A DNA stretch of 5,463 bases, from positions 1 to 5,463 of the forward strand of contig PXDR01000312.1 of assembly GCA_003566335.1 (NCBI GenBank). Direction: 5' to 3'. The position numbers were made by a program, and so were the translations under genes. How positions within the stretch are numbered: the first letter of the stretch is position 1; every line of letters starts with the position of its first letter. This document shows positions 1 through 5,344 of this stretch, in pieces. This DNA comes from Cyanobacteria bacterium T3Sed10_344R1 (lineage in GTDB: Bacteria > Cyanobacteriota > Cyanobacteriia > Phormidesmidales > Phormidesmidaceae). The notes under the pieces were generated by a model, which was not told the origin of the DNA, did no database searches, and was given only the letters and a program-made list of their open reading frames with translations.

Positions 1-655
1 CGGCAAGCTGGCGGCAGGGAAAACCGCCGCCCGGTTTGGCTCCCCAGCAGACCAAGCCCATCTAGAAGCCCAGGTGGCCTTGGCCGATGGGGTGCTGTTT
101 GGGGCCGGGACGCTGCGAGCCTATGGCACGACGATGACGGTGCGATCGCACGCCCTGCAATCCGAACGCCGCCAGCGCCGTCAGCCGCCCCAGCCGGTGC
201 AAATTGTTTGCTCTGCCTCGGGGAAACTGGAGCCGAATGCCCGGTTTTTTCAGCAACCGACCCCTCGCTGGCTGTTGACTACCCCTGCGGGGGCTGAGCA
301 TTGGCGACGGTTGGATACTCCAGATGCTTTTGAGCGAGTGATTGAAACCCCGGACTTTAACTGGGCCGAACTTTTGCAGGACTGGGGCCAAACCCAGGGC
401 TGGCAGCGGTTAGCGGTGTTGGGGGGCGGACGGCTGGTGACGGGGCTGCTGGGGGCAGGGGTGGTTGATGACCTGTGGCTAACGGTTTGCCCACTGCTGC
501 TAGGGGGCGAGGCTTCTCCCGCCTTGGTGCAGGGAATGGGCTGGGCTTCAGACCAACTCGCCCCGCGTTTGCAACTGCTCTCCGCCCAGCCCCAGGGGGA
601 CGAAGTGTTTCTGCATTATCGGGTGGTTGCCCTGCCGCCCCCCGCAGCGTCCTGA
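1..655 (+). CDS. RibD C-terminal domain family NADPH-dependent reductase (5'-partial)
   Basis: The reading frame is open through the left edge (first full codon at base 2) and ends at TGA 653-655, giving 217 visible residues. The visible start (GKLAAG) fits the family's 'DGKIA' strand, so about 10-20 residues are probably missing. An internal GTG at base 74 would delete conserved sequence and is not the start. The segment ADGVLFGAGTLRAYG matches the RibD_C 'DAVLVGAGTVRxDxP' element. The later run LAVLGGGRLVTGLL, then VDDLWLTVCPLLLGG, matches the family's 'veGGgtlaaaLlaaglvDEl.l...PvllGg' nucleotide-binding and dimer region. Family members are cytosolic, dihydrofolate-reductase-fold, NADPH-dependent enzymes such as the riboflavin-pathway reductase RibD/RIB7. 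No deaminase domain is visible, and one is not expected at this length. This is therefore the stand-alone reductase type, and its substrate cannot be assigned from sequence. The gene is G+C-rich and carries one HIP1 site. Confidence 0.88.
   Translation, partial: GKLAAGKTAARFGSPADQAHLEAQVALADGVLFGAGTLRAYGTTMTVRSHALQSERRQRRQPPQPVQIVCSASGKLEPNARFFQQPTPRWLLTTPAGAEHWRRLDTPDAFERVIETPDFNWAELLQDWGQTQGWQRLAVLGGGRLVTGLLGAGVVDDLWLTVCPLLLGGEASPALVQGMGWASDQLAPRLQLLSAQPQGDEVFLHYRVVALPPPAAS
142..149. repeat. HIP1 octamer GCGATCGC
   Basis: Copy of the cyanobacterial HIP1 palindrome, extended to TGCGATCGCA. It lies inside the RibD-like gene and is read as part of the Val-Arg-Ser-His codons. Confidence 0.95.
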
Positions 656-663
656 TGATCCCG

Positions 664-691
664 CCCTAGGGAAAAGTCCTTTACCCTAGGG
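664..691. terminator. Stem-loop made of two CCCTAGGG palindromes between the RibD-like and FemAB-like genes
   Basis: CCCTAGGG occurs at 664-671 and 684-691. Each copy is a palindrome, the two are exactly 20 bp apart, and both are followed by AAA. Together they fold into one hairpin: 8 bp of CCCTAGGG pairing, an A-A mismatch, three A-T pairs, and a GTCC loop that can close with G-C. It begins 8 bases after the upstream stop codon and ends 40 bases before the next start. That placement fits a terminator or processing site. No U-tract follows on either strand, so Rho-independent termination is not shown. The 20-bp spacing, about two helical turns, fits a tandem operator equally well. Confidence 0.55.
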
Positions 692-717
692 AAAGAATTT
701 AGGCTCTAATCCTCTGT

Positions 718-722
718 GGGAG
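718..722 (+). promoter_or_regulatory. Ribosome binding site GGGAG supporting a GTG start
   Basis: GGGAG sits 9 bases before the GTG at 732. It supports that GTG as the initiator of the FemAB-like gene, where the first in-frame ATG (codon 48) would lose conserved N-terminal sequence. Confidence 0.6.
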
Positions 723-731
723 AACCGACCC

Positions 732-1916
732 GTGCGTCCAGCCCAAACCCGTCACCAGCCCAGCTACAAAGTGTCCTGGATTCGCAACTTGGCGGACATT
801 CCCCAAGCTGCCTGGGATGAGTTAGCCCTACCGCTGCAAACCCCGTTCCTAGAATGGGCCTGGCTACACAATATGGAGGCGTCCGGCAGTGCCGTGGCCA
901 ATGCGGGCTGGCTGCCCAACCACCTGACCGTCTGGCGGGACAACACCCTGATTGCCGCTGCGCCGCTTTATCTCAAGGGTCACAGCTACGGCGAGTTTGT
1001 CTTTGACCATCAGTGGGCCGACCTGGCCACCCGGCTGGGGATTGAGTACTATCCCAAGCTGCTGGGCATGTCCCCCTTTACCCCGGTGGAGGGCTACCGC
1101 TTTTTGATCGCCCCAGGGGAAGACGAAGCGACCCTGAGCGGCCTGATGGTGCAGGCGATTGATCAGTTTTGCGATCGCAACCAAATTTCCGGCTGCCACT
1201 TTCTCTATGCCGATCCCCAGTGGCGCAGCACGATGGAGCAACTGGGCTTTAGCCCCTGGCTGCACCACAGCTACATCTGGCAAAACCGCCAGTTCCAAAC
1301 CTTCGACGACTACCTGGGCCAGTTCAACGCCAACCAGCGCCGCAACATCAAGCGAGAATGCAAATCCCTGGACAAAGCAGGTCTACAGCTCGTCCCCATC
1401 ACCGGGGATGACCTCACCCCCAAACTCTGCGGCCAGATGTACGACTTCTATGCCGACACCTGCGACAAGTTTGGCTGGTGGGGCAGCAAATACCTGACCC
1501 GCCGCTTCTTTGAATCCCTGCACAGCAGCTACCGCCACCGAGTCGTCCTGTTTGCCGCCTATGGCGAAGACCAAAGCGACCCGGTGGGCATGTCCTTTTG
1601 CCTGACCAAAGGGGATCAGCTCTATGGCCGCTACTGGGGATCTTTAGAAGACTACAACCACCTTCACTTCAACGCCTGCTACTACGGCCCCATCGCTTGG
1701 GGAATCGAGCACGGCATTCAAACCTTTGACCCCGGAGCCGGGGGCCGCCACAAAAAACGCCGGGGCTTCCCCGCCACCCCCAACCACAGCCTCCACCGCT
1801 TTTACCACCCTCGGCTCCAGGCCATCCTCACCACCCACATCCGCGAAGTCAACCAGCTCGAACAGCGGGAAATCGAGGCGATTAACCAAGACCTCCCCCT
1901 CAAACAAATCTCCTGA
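732..1916 (+). CDS. FemAB-like / GNAT-fold protein of the DUF482 (PF04339) family
   Basis: A 394-residue protein covering essentially the whole family (COG3146, described as a predicted N-acyltransferase and often annotated 'peptidogalycan biosysnthesis/recognition protein' or 'GNAT family N-acetyltransferase'). Family hallmarks are visible. Residues 78-98 hold PLYLKGHSYGEFVFDHQWAD. RRNIKRE is at 203-209 and YGRYWGS at 298-304. The C-terminal signature runs from about 312 to 357 and includes HFNACYYGPI, then FDPGAGGRHKKRRGF and HSLHRF. No signal peptide or membrane segment is seen, so it is probably cytosolic. By fold it should transfer an acyl or aminoacyl group, but donor and acceptor are unknown and a peptidoglycan role is only a family-level guess. 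The start is GTG, backed by GGGAG at 718-722. It follows the RibD-like gene by 76 bases on the same strand with a hairpin between, and it converges on the next gene. Codon usage is G+C-rich like gene 1. One HIP1 site lies inside. Confidence 0.9.
   Translation: MRPAQTRHQPSYKVSWIRNLADIPQAAWDELALPLQTPFLEWAWLHNMEASGSAVANAGWLPNHLTVWRDNTLIAAAPLYLKGHSYGEFVFDHQWADLATRLGIEYYPKLLGMSPFTPVEGYRFLIAPGEDEATLSGLMVQAIDQFCDRNQISGCHFLYADPQWRSTMEQLGFSPWLHHSYIWQNRQFQTFDDYLGQFNANQRRNIKRECKSLDKAGLQLVPITGDDLTPKLCGQMYDFYADTCDKFGWWGSKYLTRRFFESLHSSYRHRVVLFAAYGEDQSDPVGMSFCLTKGDQLYGRYWGSLEDYNHLHFNACYYGPIAWGIEHGIQTFDPGAGGRHKKRRGFPATPNHSLHRFYHPRLQAILTTHIREVNQLEQREIEAINQDLPLKQIS
1171..1178. repeat. HIP1 octamer GCGATCGC
   Basis: HIP1 copy extended to the 12-bp palindrome TTGCGATCGCAA. 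It lies inside the FemAB-like gene and is read as part of the Phe-Cys-Asp-Arg-Asn codons. Confidence 0.95.
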
Positions 1917-1972
1917 AGCGGGCTCCGTGCTACTGGGTAGACACTGGATAGACCGCACTTTTCGCCTTCCGG

Positions 1973-3304
1973 TCAAGCTTGGCCGATGGCCGCTACAGCA
2001 GCGAGATAGCGTTGTTTGACATCCTTGAGATCTAACTCCTCGGTGATTCCCGTTTGGCTGCCGTGATCAATCATGTTGGCGTGACGCAATAGGACGGCTC
2101 GGTCTGCTTGGGTGTGGGTAAAGGAGGCAATGACTGCGATCGCTTCTAGCAACCGGATGGTCACGGCGACGCTGGTTTGCCCATACTGCCGAATCTGATT
2201 AAACGCACTATCCGTCACATCGGCAAAAGTCACGGGTTTGGCGATGACGCGCAGCTGATCTTGGTGGTCGTAGCGATACGTTGAGGGAATCTCTTTTTGA
2301 GCCAGGTGACAAAGGGCCGCACTGAGTTGATCCGTACAGCGAATCGCTGTAAATGGGTCGTTAATGCCGGGGGAGAGGGCGCGGACTGCAATCTCAACCA
2401 GTTGGTTAACCGAAAACTCAACATCTTGCTGGTCGGTGCGCTTTGAACCCAAGACAAAGGCATCGTTGACTTGTTTAGGCAGCTTTTTGCCAGCCGATTG
2501 TGCGGGATAAACCAGTACCAGGGGACTGCCTTTAATCACAAAGTCTCCAGGCCGATGCTGAAGCTGAATCAGGATATTAGCCGCTGCGGCAATTTGGATT
2601 AATTGCTCTATATCAATTGCCTGCACATAATTGCTGCTCGCCGCTTGAATGGCGCTGGTCTCGCGCTCGAAATTAGCTGGAATATCAGCGAGGAGGGGTT
2701 CTACTCGATGCTTTGATGTGCCGCGACCTGTCTGGTTAGGAAAAAGTCGGTCAATCACTTCTTCTAGCTCGTTGCCGACGCTAGAAATGACGTGATCAAC
2801 CTGAATAGAGGTGGCGGAATGGTGAATAAAGTAAATTAAAACGCCAATACTTGCGATCGCCATCCCAATCCCGCAGGTGACGGCAACATGGGGCACAAAC
2901 TCATCCTCCTCAACCCCGTTGATGGTTCGCAACACCAGCAGGCTGTAAACAAAGCTAGAGATAAAGGTGCCTAAGACAATTTGGTTGCCGGTATCTTGCA
3001 TAAAGTTACGCAGCAGACGCGGCCCAAACTGAGACGATGCAAGCTGAAGCGCCACGATGGTAATTGAGAAGGCAGTCGTGGCCACTGTGACCATTGACCC
3101 TGCGATCGCAGAGAGAACGGCTCGGGAACCACTGGGGCCGAGGGCATACGTCCAACCTAGGCTCGAAATAATGTCGTCTTCTAGCCGTTGGTCAATGTTA
3201 ATCGTGACCAATGAAAGCAGAATCGCCAGCACGACCATCAGGGTCGGGATAAACCAGAAGCTAGCGTGCAGCGAGTCCAAAAGCTTGCCAAGCTTGGTTT
3301 CCAT
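1973..3304 (-). CDS. DUF2254 family integral membrane protein
   Basis: A 443-residue protein with four predicted transmembrane segments in its first 165 residues: about 16-36, 62-89, 108-126 and 139-161. A soluble region of about 280 residues follows. Family signatures (DUF2254, PF10011, COG4325) are QFGPRLLRNFMQD at about 92-104 and the near-invariant ALSPGINDPFTA at 309-320. The family has no established biochemical function that I know of; it is an inner-membrane protein with a conserved cytosolic or periplasmic domain. The ATG is preceded by AAAGGAA with 6 bases of spacing, which supports this start. The gene is convergent with the FemAB-like gene (56-base gap) and lies downstream of the methyltransferase on the same strand (116-base gap with a stem-loop), so co-transcription is possible but not shown. 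It contains three HIP1 copies, all read as Ala-Ile-Ala. Base composition is less G+C-rich than in the two plus-strand genes. Confidence 0.9.
   Translation of the reverse strand: METKLGKLLDSLHASFWFIPTLMVVLAILLSLVTINIDQRLEDDIISSLGWTYALGPSGSRAVLSAIAGSMVTVATTAFSITIVALQLASSQFGPRLLRNFMQDTGNQIVLGTFISSFVYSLLVLRTINGVEEDEFVPHVAVTCGIGMAIASIGVLIYFIHHSATSIQVDHVISSVGNELEEVIDRLFPNQTGRGTSKHRVEPLLADIPANFERETSAIQAASSNYVQAIDIEQLIQIAAAANILIQLQHRPGDFVIKGSPLVLVYPAQSAGKKLPKQVNDAFVLGSKRTDQQDVEFSVNQLVEIAVRALSPGINDPFTAIRCTDQLSAALCHLAQKEIPSTYRYDHQDQLRVIAKPVTFADVTDSAFNQIRQYGQTSVAVTIRLLEAIAVIASFTHTQADRAVLLRHANMIDHGSQTGITEELDLKDVKQRYLAAVAAIGQA
2136..2143. repeat. HIP1 octamer GCGATCGC
   Basis: HIP1 copy within the DUF2254 gene, read on the minus strand as Ala-Ile-Ala near the protein's C-terminal third. 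Confidence 0.95.
2853..2860. repeat. HIP1 octamer GCGATCGC
   Basis: HIP1 copy within the DUF2254 gene, read as Ala-Ile-Ala inside the fourth membrane segment (GMAIASIG). Confidence 0.95.
3102..3109. repeat. HIP1 octamer GCGATCGC
   Basis: HIP1 copy within the DUF2254 gene, extended to TGCGATCGCA, read as Ala-Ile-Ala at the start of the second membrane segment (LSAIAGS). Confidence 0.95.
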
Positions 3305-3310
3305 TTTCTA

Positions 3311-3317
3311 TTCCTTT
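3311..3317 (-). promoter_or_regulatory. Ribosome binding site AAAGGAA for the DUF2254 gene
   Basis: Read on the minus strand, AAAGGAA lies 6 bases before the ATG at 3304-3302, a normal Shine-Dalgarno distance. It supports the chosen start. Confidence 0.65.
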
Positions 3318-3364
3318 AGGGCTGGAGCAAGCTTGGTGTACTTGAATTGTCGGTATATCGTTTG

Positions 3365-3394
3365 GGGTCAGCGGCAGTAGACCACCGCTGACCC
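3365..3394 (-). terminator. Perfect 10-bp stem-loop downstream of the methyltransferase gene
   Basis: GGGTCAGCGG (3365-3374) and CCGCTGACCC (3385-3394) are perfect inverted copies around a 10-base loop. On the minus strand the hairpin begins 26 bases past the methyltransferase stop codon and ends 60 bases before the DUF2254 start. It is G+C-rich and strong, but no U-tract follows on the minus strand; on the plus strand only TTGCTT follows. Best reading: a terminator or mRNA 3'-end stabiliser for the methyltransferase transcript, possibly partial, letting some transcription continue into the DUF2254 gene. Confidence 0.65.
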
Positions 3395-3420
3395 TTGCTT
3401 GAAGAAGTTGTGCTCAGCCC

Positions 3421-4554
3421 TTAGGCATGGGTCAAGAGATACTGACCGTTCCCGTTGTATTCACCATCGCAAGTCGCAAAAATTGTCCCCAGTAGCAGTA
3501 GATAGAAGCGCCATATCCGACGGAACTTGGCGTAGTCCATGCCATATTCCAGAGATTTGACGCTCTGTTGAGACTCATCAAATCTCTCCAGCCATGCGGT
3601 CAGGGTTTTGTGGTAATTTATCCCATTCATGTACCACCGATTAACCGTTTTTAGATCACGGCAATGGCTGGGAACTGCATCATGATTCCAGTAGCGACCG
3701 TGGGGGAAAATATACTTGTGGGTAAAACCGGATGACATATTATTGGGGATGCGAACCGTGATGATATGGATGAGCACCTTGCCATCGCTTTTGAGAAAAG
3801 ATGCCAGCTTTTGGAAGGCATTGGTCATATTGCCGACATGGCAAAAGACGCCGACTGAGAGGATCTTGTCGAATTTTTCGGTAAACTGTGCTTCGTTTAA
3901 ATCGCCTTCATGCAGGGTGAATCGACCTGAACTTAGGTAGCTCTCTGGATCTTCCATTTTGTGACGCATGTACTCACACTGCTGATGGCTTAAGTTCAGC
4001 CCCGTAAACCGCACGTTGGGGAACTTAGACATGATGTAGTTAGGCACACAGCCCCAGCCACAGCCAAAGTCCAAAATATGGTCGCCATCTTTGATTTCTA
4101 GTCGCTCAATCATTTGATCAATCATGTGCATTTGCGACTGCTCTAGATTGGTCGCCCCATGCTCCCAGAAGCCGGTGCTGTATTTGGGGTAGATTACTTG
4201 CCAATCCCCTAACATCTGGTTGAGCATGGCTTGCGGTAAGTCATACTGCACCTTCATCAGCTCTCGTGAAGATTCAGCCAAGCTATCGGTCTCTCGTAAG
4301 ACCCATTCGTAGGGCGCTAGTAGACCGGGGGCATGTTGAAATAGAATCGGCATTGATGTGTGTAACAGTGACCGAAAGACCGAATCCGGTATTTCTAATC
4401 CGTTGATGTAGGCTTCTGCCAGTGCCATTTGAGTTGCATTGACAGCCTCGGCCATTAATCGCGTGGCTTGGTACGCTATTGGGCTTTTTGCAGTGATATC
4501 TCCCATGATGGGGATATGCTTTTCAAGGTTTGGGAAAACACTTGTAGAAGTCAT
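3421..4554 (-). CDS. SAM-dependent methyltransferase, cyclopropane-fatty-acid-synthase / coclaurine-N-methyltransferase-like
   Basis: A 377-residue class I methyltransferase. Residues 1-130 form a helical N-terminal region ending in YDLPQAMLNQMLG and YPKYSTGFW, like the CFA-synthase and plant coclaurine N-methyltransferase (CNMT) families. Motif I, which binds SAM, is LDFGCGWG at 161-168, followed by FTGLNLS at 183-189 and the acidic EGDLNE at 216-221. SVGVFCHVG (233-241) corresponds to SVGMFEHVG of E. coli Cfa. LIHII (261-265), YIFPHG (281-286) and NYHKTLTAW (313-321) are conserved family blocks. The C-terminus, with NGNGQYLLTHA, recalls the NNGxxW..H end of CNMTs. Oddity: the Glu of EHVG is Cys238 and the Cys of YSC is Thr127, while His263 and Tyr314 are kept. 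Cyclopropanation is therefore doubtful, and methylation of a small amine or a lipid is as likely. The start ATG has only a weak GAGAG (4563-4567) 8 bases upstream. Met17 has no better ribosome site. Substrate not assignable. Confidence 0.85.
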   Translation of the reverse strand: MTSTSVFPNLEKHIPIMGDITAKSPIAYQATRLMAEAVNATQMALAEAYINGLEIPDSVFRSLLHTSMPILFQHAPGLLAPYEWVLRETDSLAESSRELMKVQYDLPQAMLNQMLGDWQVIYPKYSTGFWEHGATNLEQSQMHMIDQMIERLEIKDGDHILDFGCGWGCVPNYIMSKFPNVRFTGLNLSHQQCEYMRHKMEDPESYLSSGRFTLHEGDLNEAQFTEKFDKILSVGVFCHVGNMTNAFQKLASFLKSDGKVLIHIITVRIPNNMSSGFTHKYIFPHGRYWNHDAVPSHCRDLKTVNRWYMNGINYHKTLTAWLERFDESQQSVKSLEYGMDYAKFRRIWRFYLLLLGTIFATCDGEYNGNGQYLLTHA

Positions 4555-4691
4555 TTTAGGTTCTCTCAGTTTAGGAAGTGTCTAACTTTCGTCGAAACGT
4601 AACCGAGGCAAGATTTGAGTTTCCTCTCTGCGGTCAGCAGAAAAGGTGTATCTGAAAATTAGAGGGCGGCGAAATTTAGGAGGAAAACAAG

Positions 4692-4709
4692 CTGTTGAGT
4701 TTTCAACAG
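4692..4709. promoter_or_regulatory. 18-bp palindrome CTGTTGA-N4-TCAACAG upstream of the methyltransferase gene
   Basis: Perfect 7-bp arms flank a 4-base spacer about 140 bases before the methyltransferase ATG, extendable by a G-T and an A-T pair. As DNA it resembles a dimeric repressor site. As minus-strand RNA it is a hairpin followed by CTTGTTTT, so it could be a weak terminator or attenuator. Its role is inferred from shape and position only. Confidence 0.4.
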
Positions 4710-4762
4710 TTAAGAATTTACCGATATTCTTAGCGCGGCTAGCAATTCTGAATGCTGAAAGT

Positions 4763-4778
4763 TTCGATTCTTCGATTC
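4763..4778. repeat. Tandem duplication of TTCGATTC
   Basis: Two exact adjacent copies of the 8-mer TTCGATTC, followed by TT. Probably a slippage product in non-coding DNA. Confidence 0.6.
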
Positions 4779-4957
4779 TTGGTGCGTGCCAGCAGATCGT
4801 ATTCAGCGGGCACTGTAAATCAAGAAACTATAAGCTAAGAAACAGTTTTGATTGGGAAATACTGCCTCGCTTTTTCTCATATTGTCTTGAAATGGTTATG
4901 GAGAAATCAGTCTAAGGGCTAAGATAAGCGGCTACAGTTATCTCTGCCACTGGATAT

Positions 4958-4965
4958 GCGATCGC
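4958..4965. repeat. HIP1 octamer GCGATCGC
   Basis: HIP1 copy in the region without a recognised gene. It is followed by ACT, as is the copy at 5148-5155. Confidence 0.95.
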
Positions 4966-5051
4966 ACTCCTTCATCTCACCGACCGCCTCAACTTTGGTC
5001 AATACTCATAGCAAATGGCAACCCTAATCCACAAAAATTAACCTCTTGGGC

Positions 5052-5143
5052 CTTGTAAGGGAGCCGATATCGCTGGATTCCTTTTTGGTGGTCTATATGA
5101 ATGGGTGTTGTTAGGAGTCATCTTTGGGAAAGCTCCTTACAAG
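5052..5143. repeat. 92-bp element with imperfect inverted ends
   Basis: The left arm CTTGTAAGGGAGC (5052-5064) and right arm GCTCCTTACAAG (5132-5143) are inverted copies apart from one extra G in the left arm, with 67 bases between them. The size and terminal placement suggest a miniature inverted-repeat element, or a long RNA stem. No target-site duplication is evident: the flanks are TTGGGC and ATCTGC. No second copy is in the window. Confidence 0.4.
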
Positions 5144-5147
5144 ATCT

Positions 5148-5155
5148 GCGATCGC
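5148..5155. repeat. HIP1 octamer GCGATCGC
   Basis: HIP1 copy 4 bases outside the right arm of the inverted-repeat element, in the region without a recognised gene. Confidence 0.95.
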
Positions 5156-5316
5156 ACTAACCTAATCCCTAATAAAAGCGGCTTATTTTATAGATGGCTT
5201 CACAAGAAAGTATACGTTTCAGGGTTTGCTCTCGTAAACTTTTATCAATTCAAACTTCAGTGATTTTTTCTTTGCGCTTACTCTAAGAAAATATTCATCG
5301 CAAGGCCAAAGGTAGA

Positions 5317-5344
5317 CTTAATTATTTACACCCTTAATTATTTA
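5317..5344. repeat. 12-bp direct repeat CTTAATTATTTA, two copies
   Basis: Exact copies at 5317-5328 and 5333-5344, separated by CACC, giving a 16-bp period. If the minus-strand frame at 5338-5463 is a real gene, the second copy contains its TAA stop and the first lies just downstream. Confidence 0.7.

Noticed and set aside
62..391. 109-codon minus-strand frame over the RibD-like gene
   Set aside because: Arg/Gly/Pro-rich shadow of a conserved gene.
680..710. TTTACC and TCTAAT as -35/-10 for the FemAB-like gene
   Set aside because: Poor matches with a 19-base spacer; not distinguishable from chance.
864..1298. 144-codon minus-strand frame opposite the FemAB-like gene
   Set aside because: It is the antisense of a conserved G+C-rich coding region, where stops are rare, and the opposite strand has clear family motifs.
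1951..1974. GACCG...CGGTC inverted repeat in the convergent gap as a shared terminator
   Set aside because: The stem is only 5 bp with a 14-base loop, and it overlaps the DUF2254 stop codon. Too weak to call.
1644..1976. 110-codon minus-strand frame overlapping the end of the FemAB-like gene
   Set aside because: Antisense to the strongest conserved block of the FemAB-like protein; Val/Gly-rich composition typical of a shadow frame.
4646..4915. 89-codon plus-strand frame with a GTG start
   Set aside because: No ribosome site, no family resemblance and mixed low-complexity content. It covers the likely promoter and leader region of the divergent methyltransferase gene and contains the 18-bp palindrome.
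5172..5191. ATAAAA...TTTTAT inverted repeat
   Set aside because: A 6-bp A-T stem with no G-C pairs, expected by chance in this AT-rich stretch.
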